Positions 13,111-23,071 of a stretch of DNA of 64,000 bases are shown in pieces. The first letter of the stretch is position 1. Each line of letters starts with the position of its first letter. This DNA comes from Delphinapterus leucas (lineage: Eukaryota > Chordata > Mammalia > Artiodactyla > Monodontidae): assembly GCF_002288925.2 (NCBI RefSeq), contig NW_022098076.1:68491323-68555322 (forward strand), given 5' to 3'. A program made the translations under genes and the position numbers. Below the pieces are notes generated by a model that saw nothing but the letters and a program-made list of their open reading frames with translations, was not told the origin of the DNA and ran no database searches.

Positions 13111-13992
13111 TAATATGGACTAGAATACAGTCTGGATGAAATGTAAAGTATTAAGAGAGGACTCAAAAATCAGAATTGCTACAAACCCTGGTTGCCTGGC
13201 TAAAAGTTTTGTTGCATTTAATAGGAAATAGGGAGTTTGGTAGAATTTTGAATAAGGCAGAGTTTTAGGAGGATGATCCAGTTGATTGATACAATAATAC
13301 ATTTCACTTCCACTATGAAGTATGCAGGAAGAAAGGTTGTCATATTCTTTGCATTAATAGAGCAAGTAAAAATTTTGATTGAAAGAAATTAACAGATTAA
13401 AGTGTGGTTTAGAGTTAATGTTGGATAATGATTATTCAAATAATTTTTCCTTCATATCATTTAAATAGAAAATTAGTTCATTTGTAAATTAGAAGGTCAT
13501 TATATTTTTTCTAGGCAGTCTCTAAGATGTTAACATAATTTTTCTTGACATAGGCTTTAGGAAAACAAAAGTCCAATGAAAATTTCTTCCCAAAGAAAGT
13601 AGTTTTTATTTCAATCTATCCACAGAGAACAGAAAGTTAAACTCAACTCTGATAAAAAAAAACTAATCTGAAATAAAGCCTTATGCTTCACAGCAGTCAT
13701 CTATTTTTCTATTTTATGGGATGGTTTCTGAGGACTGCCTGTATTTGTGGAATTAACTCTCTAAGGCATTATTTGCCAATGATCCTAGAGATATTTGGCA
13801 TGAAGTATTTTGTAATTTTGCTAAGGCATAAATGTGAGTCACATGGCTCAGATACAAGTTGTCAAGCTAGAGTGTAAAACTTACTGAACATCAAACATTC
13901 ACTGCCCAGAGTGGTTTTATTTCTGTCCACTCAACCATTAAGCAAAATGAATGTCATACTTTGCCTCATTTTAGACAAAAGCAATATACCAT

Positions 13993-14310
13993 GGGGCTTC
14001 CCTGGTGGCGCAGTGGTTGAGAATCTGCCAACTAATGCAGGGGACACGGGTTTGAGCCCTGGTCTGGGAGGATCCCACATGCCGCGGAGCAGCTAGGCCA
14101 GTGAGCCACAACTCACGCGTCTGGAGCCTGTGCGTGAGCCTGTGCGTGAGCCTGCAGGTCTGGAGCCTGTGCTCCACAACGAGAGGCCACGGTAGTGAGA
14201 GGCCCGCGCACCACGATGAAGAGTGGACCCCGCTTGCCACAACTAGAGAAAGCCCTCGCATAGAAACAAAGACCCAACACAGCAAAAATTAATTAATTAA
14301 TTAATAAAAA
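13993..14310 (+). mobile_element. Long CHR-type SINE with internal 12-bp tandem duplication
   Basis: It begins GGGGCTTCCCTGGTGGCGCA and ends with AACAAAGACCCAACACAGCA plus an AATT-rich tail. The internal unit TGTGCGTGAGCC occurs twice in tandem (14129-14140 and 14141-14152), and GTCTGGAGCCTGTGC-like text flanks it on both sides, a local expansion not seen in the other copies here. The TSD is unclear (TACCATG-like at both ends if the AT tract is included). Confidence 0.85.
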
Positions 14311-14333
14311 CTCCTACCCCCAACATCTTAAAA

Positions 14334-14341
<8 letters not shown>

Positions 14342-14373
<32 letters not shown>
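14342..14373. repeat. (AT)n microsatellite, 16 units
   Basis: An uninterrupted run of alternating A and T follows a 13-A tract after the SINE at 13993. Such arrays commonly arise in SINE tails and are length-polymorphic. Confidence 0.95.
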
Positions 14374-14377
<4 letters not shown>

Positions 14378-14484
14378 CATGAAGTTTTTTCAATTATGGA
14401 AATATGTAAAGAATGTGTTATTAATGCATGTCAAATTGAGCAAACATGGGTTAATATAGTCTACCATCAAAAAAGGCCAGCTAG

Positions 14485-14680
14485 GGCTTCCCTGGTGGCG
14501 CAGTGGTTGAGAGTCCGCCTGCCGATTCAGGGGACACGGGTTCGTGCTCCAGTCTGGGAAGATCCCACATGCCGCGGAGCGGCTGGGCCCCTGAGCCATG
14601 GCCGCTGGGCCTGCGCGTCCGGAGCCTGTGCTCCGCAACGGGAGAGGCCACAACAGTGAGAGGCCCGCGTACCAAAAAAA
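14485..14680 (+). mobile_element. Young-looking CHR-type SINE with 16-bp perfect TSD
   Basis: The body is GGCTTCCCTGGTGGCGCAGT through AGAGGCCCGCGTACC and an A tail. The TSD AAAAAAGGCCAGCTAG is identical at 14469-14484 and 14681-14696. The perfect TSD and intact body suggest a recent insertion. It lies about 110 bases after the (AT)16 tract. Confidence 0.95.
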
Positions 14681-16733
14681 AAAAAAGGCCAGCTAGTTTT
14701 TTCCGCTAGAAAATCTATGATTCTCGGGAAAATCGACTTTGAAGTTGGCCTTGAAGTTTTAGAATTTAAGATTTAAATCATCTCTAAATAATGCAGGCAA
14801 TGTGTCCCCTTTGGGTTTGAATCATTTGTTTTCGAAATCATAAAAATTGTCAAACAATTGATTAAAAGTTAGAGTCAAACAAATTTATATAACTGAATTT
14901 GGAATTTCCATTTTTGCAACAGATGAGTCAGATTTAACTTTTGGCTTTTGGTCGCTTGGTAATGAGTCACTTGATTGGTACTCTTATGATCTCTAAATTA
15001 AAATTTGTAAATGAAATATGAGACTCTGTATATCCCCAAGGATTAGAAAAATGGCTTAGATGAATTCTGTTTCATTGCCAAAATAAATAGATCCTTATGG
15101 AGAATAATTTAAAGTATCATTATTAGAAATAACAAATCAAAATTATTTGCTTTCTAAAAATAACTTACCTGCGAGGTTTGAAATGTAGTGGCCTTTATTG
15201 ACTTCATTATCTGCATCTACAATTTATGTGAAACTCTTACAGTACAACTACACATGTGGCTAGATACAGACTCTGTGATAGCCCCCCTTTTTTTAATAGG
15301 AATTTGTATTATGCCCTAGAGAGTGGCCCAATCATCATGTCTTCTGAATTCAGATTTTGAGGAGAGGCCCTTCCCTCGGGCTGCCGATGAGAGCTGTGGA
15401 TGATACTTCCCTGAAAGGAACGAGCTATCTTGTCAATGTTAGGCAGATGCTGCAATTTAAGCTTTGTCTAGTTAAAACTAGTCAGGATTCAACGTGCTCT
15501 TGAATATTTTACTCTTTTTTGTGAATACCACGAGATGTGATACCATTCTTAGAGACAGCTGTATATCTAGGGTAATTTTATTAAGCTTTTTTTTTTCATA
15601 TATAAGAGGATAAATTGTCCGCTAAAGCACTAAAGACGTGATTTCCCTTTAGCTATTGGGGGGTAGTTGTAGCCAAAGTAAGATAAAACAAACAAAAATA
15701 AACCTCTCCTTCCATTCTTACATTGCTTGTTGGCCCTCCAAAACACGCACAATTCAAAAACACATGAACGAAGCTACAAGAGTTATTACTTTGCACATTA
15801 CATTACACCAGAGTAATATCTTTCCAGATCTGGAGTTGCTATTACCTGGATTTACTATTGCCTTCAAGGTGAGTACTGGACTTGCTGAAAATAGAAATAG
15901 AACACCTAACCTCATATCTGTTGGGCCCAACCAAGGCTTGGACTACCTGTTCATGACTCAGTACAAGTCAGCTAGCTAATGGTCCTTGGTTTTCTCCCCT
16001 CTAAAAACGGAAATAATGCTTTCACACCAAATCCAAGAATAATGGCTATTTATGAGCAGTTGTCAGAGAGAGGCCTTTCAAAAGGCTACCAAGCCAAACC
16101 AGCAAGGGAATCATAAATCCTTTCAGGAGAGGAGGCCCAGAGCCTCCTTGTTGACCGTCTTGGGAAACCAGGGCTTCTTCCCCTGGATGAATGAGAACCC
16201 TCACCTGTAGCATTCAGCCAGACCAATGTGAACCTCACCTGTTCTATGTGGACCAATCATAGTCAAGTCAAGTGTACAAGGTGATTCACCATTGTGATGG
16301 GTGACACTTTAGGGATTAAGGGGGAGGAGAGGGCACTGGTGTATCCTTCAGGATCCTGGGCTGAACTACAATCTTGGCCCTTCCAGAGAGTGGACCTGAG
16401 TCCCAGCGTTGCCCACAATATCAGAAGCATCCTCCTCACAGATAATTCAAGTTTTATTTTTCTTTTCCTATATTGTTTCCAGATTATAGCAGCCTACGGC
16501 TGGGATATCTAAGGCTCTCAAGCATTTGGCCCTTGGCGGGGCGGGGTGCAGGAGAAAAGGGGCTCATATTCATATGATAGATCTGCTCTTCAGTTTCAGT
16601 GTTAGTTTTTTCTCTTAAATGATTACGTAGGTGGAAGGGAGTTTGGAGCCTCTGGTGCTGCCCATTTCTGGTTCCCTATACCCAGCATATTGAAAGGAAA
16701 ATGCACAGTGAAGTTACTTCCAATTCCTTTTAG

Positions 16734-16826
16734 GTTAGGATTTTAAACCAGAAGATTGATTTTAGCAAGGTTCAGTCCAGATGTGGTTCCAAGGATAACA
16801 TCAAACATTCTGCTGGGGGCGGAAAT
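16734..16826 (+). CDS. MAP2: MAP2 alternative exon encoding the extra (4R, MAP2d-type) repeat
   Basis: A 93-base exon reads as 31 codons in phase 0: [16 protein letters not shown], then [15 protein letters not shown]. It is the counterpart of tau repeat 2 (tau exon 10, also 93 bases), with the diagnostic Cys-Gly-Ser-Lys-Asp-Asn-Ile-Lys-His core. The acceptor is CTTTTAG before 16734; the donor is AAT|GTAAGT after 16826, with a consensus +1 to +6 but T at -1. Both borders are phase 0, so inclusion adds 31 residues between the KYQPKGGQ end of the R1 exon and the VQIVTKK start of the next exon without shifting frame. Reading through the donor hits a stop within 8 codons. The exon has no ATG, so it escapes simple ORF listing. 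The sixth residue is Gln where I recall Lys in other mammals. Inclusion is expected to be regulated by development and cell type, as for 4R MAP2 elsewhere; that is knowledge, not visible here. Confidence 0.95.
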
Positions 16827-18788
16827 GTAAGTAGAAGCTTCTGTTAGGAGCCGTCCTGATTGTGTGGAGCCATCTGCACAGCAGGCACTTGGTCTCCTTT
16901 CCTGCCTCCCTCCCAACACACTCCCCCCTTCTTGCTGCTGCTCCACACGTCCCCCTGGTTTGGGAGCTTGTCAACCTTGCATTTTTGGTGATGGCCTTCC
17001 CATCCTTCCCTCTAAGATCACTGGCGAATTCTTGCTTTTATAATGGGGTACACCATGGTTTTCGGGGAGATGGAAAACCCACCTCACTTGCCAATTTGTT
17101 TGCTGGCCTTTGGCTTCAAGGTATTTTCTCATGCTGTCTCTACTCCCCTGTAAAAGTCAGCTGTGCACACACTTTTCTAGCTCCATTTAAGTTACTCTTG
17201 AGGCAAAGTCTGATGTACTTGAAAGTACCCAAACTGTATAATGTCAATATTTTGTGCTTCATTATTCATGAGAGTTGGGATATCATTTGGAATAATACAA
17301 AACTGGTGAAGCATGGCTCATCTGTAATTCAGTGAAAAGATTCAAGTCCCAATATACTCTGTCTTGATGGAATTTTTTCCTGTCTCTTAAATTGAGTGAA
17401 AATAATATCCTATGAGAGAAAGGGAAAGATGAATCCGTGTTTCTCAAATGTAGTTGAGGAAGAGTTGAAACAGGCAAACTCAAGCTAAAGAAAGCATGGT
17501 TCTTTGTAAAATTAGAATAACAAAAAAGGCGAACTGGGTGACTCTCTATACTACAGATCCTGTCACCTAAACTTCAGATTCTGACCGTCTGTGACTCAGG
17601 TAATTTATAGATTATCAAATCTGGAATTCTCACCTATCTAATAACTCTTGGTTCCTTGCTCCTCAACTGGGCAGAGACGGAGTCAAGCAGTGAAAGGAGA
17701 GACAAGCAAGTGCCTTCTAGCAAGAGCTGTCACCTGATGTTCAAAGTAGCTCCACTGGGTGTGAAAATATGCCATGTGGGAGGACCACAGCAAGGTTTTC
17801 TGGGCTCTTTCCAGGGTGCAGGGCTAAGCTTCAGGCTCAACATTTACACTGACAAGGTTGCCCTCCTTCCTGTTGCCCTGACTGTAAGCTCACACCATGT
17901 GGTACTTTCACAGAAGCAATCTTGGTCCTAGGAAATAATTTGAGGGTATCAGAGGATAGACCCAGCTGCCCTCTACTATGGGTGCTGCCGGTCAAAACAC
18001 CTACATGGAAAAGGATAAATTGAGATAACTAATGATCTCTAAAGTAAGTAAGGGAGCTTCCAACCTCCAAAACAGTAGTCTGAAATTTCCCCCTAGAGAA
18101 GAATCACTTGTTCAAATGTGCAGATTCCCTGACGCCATTTCCAGTGTTCAAGTAAGTAATTCCCATGTATTTCTGATGCAAATGGACCAGGAACCACACT
18201 TGGAAAGCACTGTTTCAAATATTGGGAGATGAAATAATTTCAACAAGACACAAAGAAGAAAAAATGCTGTCATTTTATATTGATAATTTGGTGTGCAATA
18301 AAAATTCCATTTAGCCAAGACATGACAATAGTATTTTAGAAAAGCATGTTTAGAGCTTTCTTCTTCTTGTTATCTTAAAGCAGTGTTGGGCTTCTTGTTT
18401 CTATGAGCAAAGTTGGTCACTTTTATGTAAAAATCACTTTTTAAAGCATAATTTCTCTCTTCACTTGGCTCTTTGCTTATGGAAAGGTTTGACACGGTGT
18501 GGCTTCGTTCTCTGGGTGGAAGCTTGCCTTATGCATCCAGGTGTTTCTATCCCCTTGGGGCGTGATCTGTTTTCTGCTAATAAAATCTTCTATTCTAGGA
18601 TTTTCCTTCACTTTGGTTTTTCTTTCCAACCAAACATGTGGGAGGATCTATGGAAGATTGTGTTTTCCCATTTGTATGTATATGTTGTTGTATGTTGTGA
18701 GTTTGGATATGTTTCTAGATTTGACGTATGATCTTGGGGGTTGTTTATGTCTAAACTACTTTAAGCACATTTTATGTGGTTCACACAG
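16827..18788 (+). other. MAP2: MAP2 intron after the 4R exon
   Basis: A roughly 2-kb intron. A MER5-like DNA transposon remnant lies near 18085-18220; the rest shows no recognisable element. A 157-codon open frame at 16862-17335 lies just downstream of the 4R exon but in a different frame, begins at GTG and has no recognisable homology, so it is not called. The intron ends with TTCACACAG before 18789. Confidence 0.8.
18085..18220 (+). repeat. MER5-like hAT remnant
   Basis: The segment has GAATCACTTGTTCAAATGTG, then GCAGATTCCCTGACG and TTTCTGATGCAAATGGACCA with TTGGAAAGCACTG. This follows the order of MER5A (CACCTGGGAACTTGTTAGAA, AATGCAGATTCTC, TGATTCTGATGCA, TTTGAGAACCACTG). It is quite diverged. 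Confidence 0.5.
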
Positions 18789-18870
18789 GTACAGATTGTC
18801 ACCAAGAAGATAGACCTAAGCCACGTGACATCCAAATGCGGCTCTCTGAAAAACATCCGCCACAGGCCAG
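18789..18870 (+). CDS. MAP2: MAP2 exon encoding the constitutive second repeat of 3R MAP2
   Basis: The 82-base exon encodes [20 protein letters not shown] and continues KNIRHRP plus the first base of a Gly codon. It corresponds to tau repeat 3 (tau exon 11, also 82 bases). The VQIV hexapeptide start is the equivalent of the tau PHF6 element, with VQIVTK replacing VQIVYK. The single repeat-domain cysteine and the KCGS phosphorylation motif are present. The acceptor is CACACAG before 18789 and the donor is CCAG|GTAAAT after 18870. The exon ends in phase 1 and joins the following exon's GC to make GGC, restoring the PGGGR motif. Confidence 0.98.
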
Positions 18871-21800
18871 GTAAATCCGTTCTTTTTAGTAGCCTGGGAG
18901 ATATTAGATGGGATTCAAGAAATTGACAAGCGAAATTTGTGTTGCTGTGAAATATCTAATTGGAAGGACTTTTCCAAATCCTGATACGTCATGCTTTTAT
19001 TAATAGAAATTTACATTAGAAATTTCAAGGCATCTTCACTTGGACAAGTAAACTTAGTTACCACACACAGGCCATGTATCATAGGACATGTGAAAAATTA
19101 AAAGGTACAAAAAAAAAAAGAGAGAAAAAGACAAAAAAATAAAATTAAATAAATAAATAAAAATTAAAAGGTACATGAGATGCGTTTATCTCGATGTACG
19201 CAACATGCATGTTGGAGCTCGTTGGAAATATATAGTCTATAAAATACATTGGGCCATGTATTTATACATAATACATACACTGAAAGAAGCATTTCCAAAG
19301 ATTTTTCAAGAAATTGTTTTTCTACATTATGTGAAAAAAGGATTGTGCTTAAGCAAAGCTGAAAAAATTAACTTTTCTGCTGAATTTCTCAGATCCAGGT
19401 CTATAAGTATTGTGAATCCTCAGAATGCAATGTCTCCCCCAACTCATTTGACCATGGACTTCTTGTTTTTCTAGAATATCTCATAAGACTGATGCTCTAA
19501 GGTAGAATTTCTACTCATCTTGCTGGGGATTTTTCCCTCTTTAATTCCCTCTAATGTATTATGAGTCACTTTTTCTGAGTATCATGTATTATGTTTTTGC
19601 TAAACTCCACCTCCATGCATATGTAAATAATGGACAACTGTCAAATTTGTAAATTTTCTTGAGAATATTTTGACACAATTTATATATACCATTGAAGGAC
19701 AAGAGGAAGCAACTGGTTTTAACCATCTATGCTTGGCATCTTAATTAAACCAGGTAATAGGTTATTCCCATTAATCACTGTCTCAAATGTTATCAAAACA
19801 AGGTATAAGAATGATTGAGCCCAATGAGATTTCTGACCAGGAGATTATTAAGAAGAATTTATTAGTTGAAAAACAAAGGTAGATAGGATATGTTTCAAAA
19901 TAGATAAACGAACTGGAAACATATCTAGAAATTGGGCTTCTCTTTGGCAAAGGGTGTTCATAAGGCAAGTCAAGGAGTTAGAAACTACGAGTAAGGAATC
20001 TCCATTCCTGGTTTCAGAATTGCTACCCCGGTATTAGCTCTCTGTCATTTAGGAAACAGCAGGGATATGTTCCCATGTGGGTATCTTCACAACTCCCCAT
20101 CTATTACTTAAGTCTACAAACATTTAGTTGACTTTGTACTGTGTCAACAGTATGATAGAAGTATTTGGCTACACTGCCTACTTTCTTCCAGAATACAAAA
20201 GACAATATTGGATTCTTTCATTCCAGACAGTAAGTATACATTTAGTTAAATTCACCTGGGGTCTTGATGCACAGAAAAATCTTATATAGATAAGAAAATA
20301 TTCTGTGTATGTTTTACTGGTCATAAAAGGCTATCGTCATGGACTCCCACCTTTTTCTAAATCTAGCTCTTACTTCGTAATAAATGAACCAGGTGACTAA
20401 GTTCATAAAGATGTATTAGCACAATGATCCTTGTCATAGCAAGCTTTTCACAAAGTTACTTTGGATTGTGGAATATCTAAGGAGAAAATAAAGGAAACAA
20501 TTTGATACCTGGAGCCACAAATTGAAATATCCGGTCTTGTGGACTTCACTTCGGGACATATGAAGCTTGATGGGGATTATAGTCTTCTGCAGTTACTGCT
20601 CCTGATGGGGCCAGAATTTTTCAGAACCAAAGGCAGAGATGTCTGAATTCAAATGGGCTTCTCTAAGGGTTACGTAAAAATACCTAGTAGGGCTTCAACA
20701 GAAATAGACTTCTCAGTCTTCCTTTTCTGAGTATATTTTGGGTCAATGTTACATTGTTATTTTTTTCTCTCTCTCTCTCAAAATACAGTTCAAAAAAATT
20801 TCAACAAGGTTACATAGACACAACATATAACCATAAAAGAAAACTTGAAAAGACAATTTCTAGCAGAGGCCACCAAAAAATAGAAAAGTAAGATCCTAAG
20901 AAAGTTGATCTCATGTAGCTGAAAGCTCAACATCTTCTAGACTCTAACCCATATAATTATGTTTTATGAATCACACTAATCCTGTAACAACCAACAAGTG
21001 AGACCCATGGGGCCAAGTAAAATGTTGGAAGGATAACACTCCTGCAGTTATGCATCTTTTGAGGGAAGGACAGCTACATGTCTTCTGTAAGCATGAGTTA
21101 AATAACATCATGTACATCCTAAGCATTCAGGAGGAGAATGAATGAATCTTCAAAATTTAATCCAGTAACACCATACAATTTCAAGGGGCCCCTGGCCAGG
21201 TAATTGGGTGTTAATATAAATGTCCAGGTATCACATGAGAAAAACACCACAGGCCTAAGAGACCTGTAAAGTTTTAACAGACCTTTCTCTCGTCTACAGA
21301 GATAAATAAGCAGCAAGAGTCCAAAATTGAAAAATCTCTTCCATGTTTCCATAGAGTCCCTCAGGTATTCTTCCCAAATCAAAACCCCAAGAGAGATGCA
21401 ATGATAGTAGAGGGTCACATGGCTTACCACTGGCCTTGCAAAAAAATGCATAGAGCCAAAACCAAGTTAATAATGCAAGTCAAAGCTAATCTCTTAGGTG
21501 GAGACAGGTAAAGGTATCTAATCCAGCTTCCTTCCAGGTCAAAGACATCAGCAGACAGGCTCAAGAACAGGCTAAAAGACAACTCAGTGTGGAACTCCTT
21601 ACATTCATAAGCCTGAGAAAGGTGTGCAGAAATGGGGAGTGCCACAGAAGGGTGGCTCATGGCACTCTCATCTATCAGCAGATCCTCGAGTTTCAGACTA
21701 ATTAGCATTTAAGGAAATGGCATGGTCAAAACTCCGTCTCAGTATTATCAGATCAAAGTCAGAGTCACATTGGTCCTATGGCATCTGGAAAAGAATGGGA

Positions 21801-22419
21801 TCTCCTAAGAGTCTCTTCCTATCACTCCATCTGCTAATTAAAATGGAAGCTCTTAAGCAACTTAGCCCCTGACTCCAGTTTCATCAGTCAAGCTATCAAT
21901 GCTGAAAATTGACAAATGGTAATATTACCCACATGCACTCCATTGCTAGCCTAATAGTTCTTTGAACAAGTGACCTATTACCATTAAGAAAAATAAAGAA
22001 GAGCTTCATTGCAATTTAATTTGCTCCCTTAAAAATAAGAGACTAAATGTGCCAAGTTTGAGAAAGGATACATATGATACTTTCATTGTGTTATTTTTAG
22101 AGTTTTTATCACACAGACAAGAAAAAACCCTCTGATATTTTAGGTTAGACATGAGTAGAGGAGAAAGGAATTAACATGTAGAGCAATCCACGTAATGGTA
22201 CAAAAAGGATGTCACTACCGTAGATGGTGTGGGGAAAATGGTATAGTCTAGAAATCTAAAAGATTCCTTTCACATCCATGGTCGGAGGGATAGTAGAGTT
22301 CATTAAGTTTGTCGTTTGCCATGGTCTACCTACTATAATCATTTTGGGGAACTAGTCACCACAAATACAAGATTTAATTTTAGCAAGGCATTTAAAAGCC
22401 TTTCTCCTCTCCTACGTAG
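18871..22419 (+). other. MAP2: MAP2 intron with an A-rich retro-insertion
   Basis: A 3.5-kb intron. The only clear insertion is a 50-base A-rich tract at 19109-19158 flanked by 16-base perfect direct repeats. Two moderate open frames on the - strand (21119-21451, 21424-21708) show no recognisable homology. No other repeat family is recognised, and there is no sign of an additional exon. Confidence 0.8.
19093..19174 (+). repeat. Poly(A)-like insertion with 16-bp target-site duplication
   Basis: The 16-mer AAAAATTAAAAGGTAC occurs at 19093-19108 and again at 19159-19174. Between the copies is a 50-base A-rich segment with only scattered G, C and T. The layout (TSD, A-tract, TSD) is what L1-driven target-primed reverse transcription leaves when the inserted cDNA is essentially only the tail. 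A local duplication followed by A-tract expansion is the alternative. Confidence 0.7.
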
Positions 22420-22532
22420 GCGGTGGGCGTGTGAAAATTGAGAGTGTGAAACTGGATTTCAAAGAAAAGGCCCAAGCTAAAGTTGGTTCACTTGACAATG
22501 CTCACCACGTACCTGGAGGTGGTAATGTCAAG
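22420..22532 (+). CDS. MAP2: MAP2 exon encoding the last microtubule-binding repeat
   Basis: The 113-base exon opens with GC to finish a Gly codon and then reads [20 protein letters not shown], continuing [17 protein letters not shown]. It corresponds to tau repeat 4 (tau exon 12, 113 bases) and carries the KVGS family motif, where tau has KIGS. The acceptor is CTACGTAG before 22420 and the donor is AAG|GTAAGA after 22532. It ends in phase 0. The match to mammalian MAP2 is essentially complete as far as I can recall the family sequence. Confidence 0.98.
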
Positions 22533-22750
22533 GTAAGAAACAAGATCCTGAGCCGATCTTGCCTTTTTAAAAAATCCTTCTGAAATACTCTTCATCAAAA
22601 TGGGTCCCAAATTGAAGGCCTGGATTTCTAGAAGTAGGGATGGTAGAGCTGAATAGAAGTGACATGAACGTCAGCTCTGGGATATAGAGAAAGAGCTAAG
22701 CGACAGTTAAGATGTTTGAGTTAACGAGGACTGATGCTTGTCTTAAACAG
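22533..22750 (+). other. MAP2: Short last intron of MAP2
   Basis: A 218-base intron with a GTAAGA donor and a CTTAAACAG acceptor. No repeat is seen. Its shortness makes retention conceivable, but the frame meets a stop codon (TGA) a few codons into the intron (GTAAGAAACAAGATCCTGA). Confidence 0.9.
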
Positions 22751-22966
22751 ATTGACAGCCAAAAGTTGAACTTCAGAGAGCATGCTAAGGCCCGTGTGGA
22801 CCACGGGGCTGAGATCATTACGCAGTCCCCAGGCAGATCCAGCGTGGCATCCCCCCGACGACTCAGCAACGTCTCCTCTTCTGGAAGCATCAACCTGCTC
22901 GAATCCCCCCAGCTTGCCACCCTGGCCGAGGATGTCACTGCCGCACTCGCTAAGCAGGGCTTGTGA
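22751..22966 (+). CDS. MAP2: MAP2 terminal coding exon (C-terminal tail and stop)
   Basis: The final coding segment is 71 codons plus TGA at 22964-22966. It starts [20 protein letters not shown], which forms the partial fifth repeat after the repeat domain, followed by [20 protein letters not shown], a Ser/Pro-rich stretch. It ends in the hydrophobic-acidic tail [20 protein letters not shown], which is diagnostic of MAP2 and is shared in part with tau's LATLADEVSASLAKQGL. The acceptor is CTTAAACAG before 22751. The reading frame is intact, so the gene appears functional here. An open frame beginning upstream at 22712 is only an intron read-through. Confidence 0.98.
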   Translation: MDSQKLNFREHAKARVDHGAEIITQSPGRSSVASPRRLSNVSSSGSINLLESPQLATLAEDVTAALAKQGL

Positions 22967-23065
22967 ATATTTCTCGTTTAGCATTGAAGTAATACTATTT
23001 AGGCATGAGCTCTTGGCAGGAGTGGGCTCTGAGCAGGTGTTATATTCATTCTTTACAAACCATAA

Positions 23066-23071
23066 AATAAA
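23066..23071 (+). promoter_or_regulatory. MAP2: Possible proximal MAP2 poly(A) signal
   Basis: AATAAA lies exactly 100 bases after the TGA, within CATAAAATAAATAATCTC. If used, it would produce a transcript almost without a 3' UTR. Use is not shown by the sequence. Confidence 0.3.

Larger units (their letters stand above)
4902..16733 (+). other. MAP2: MAP2 intron between R1 exon and the alternative 4R exon
   Basis: An 11.8-kb intron with no further coding exon recognised. It holds an L2 remnant split by an L1 3' end (8740-9300), a MIR split by a long CHR SINE (9425-9915), a 271-base L1 3' fragment with a TSD (10798-11068), an L2-like stretch (12985-13110) and two CHR SINEs flanking an (AT)16 tract (13993-14680). 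The segments 4902-8740 and 14700-16730 show no repeat or gene that I can identify; open frames there (for example 5776-6183, 7583-7828, 15656-15979) have no recognisable homology or splice context. Confidence 0.85.

Noticed and set aside
16862..17335. A 157-codon + frame just after the MAP2 4R exon
   Set aside because: It starts at GTG, is out of frame with the exon, lies in an intron and shows no homology that I recognise.
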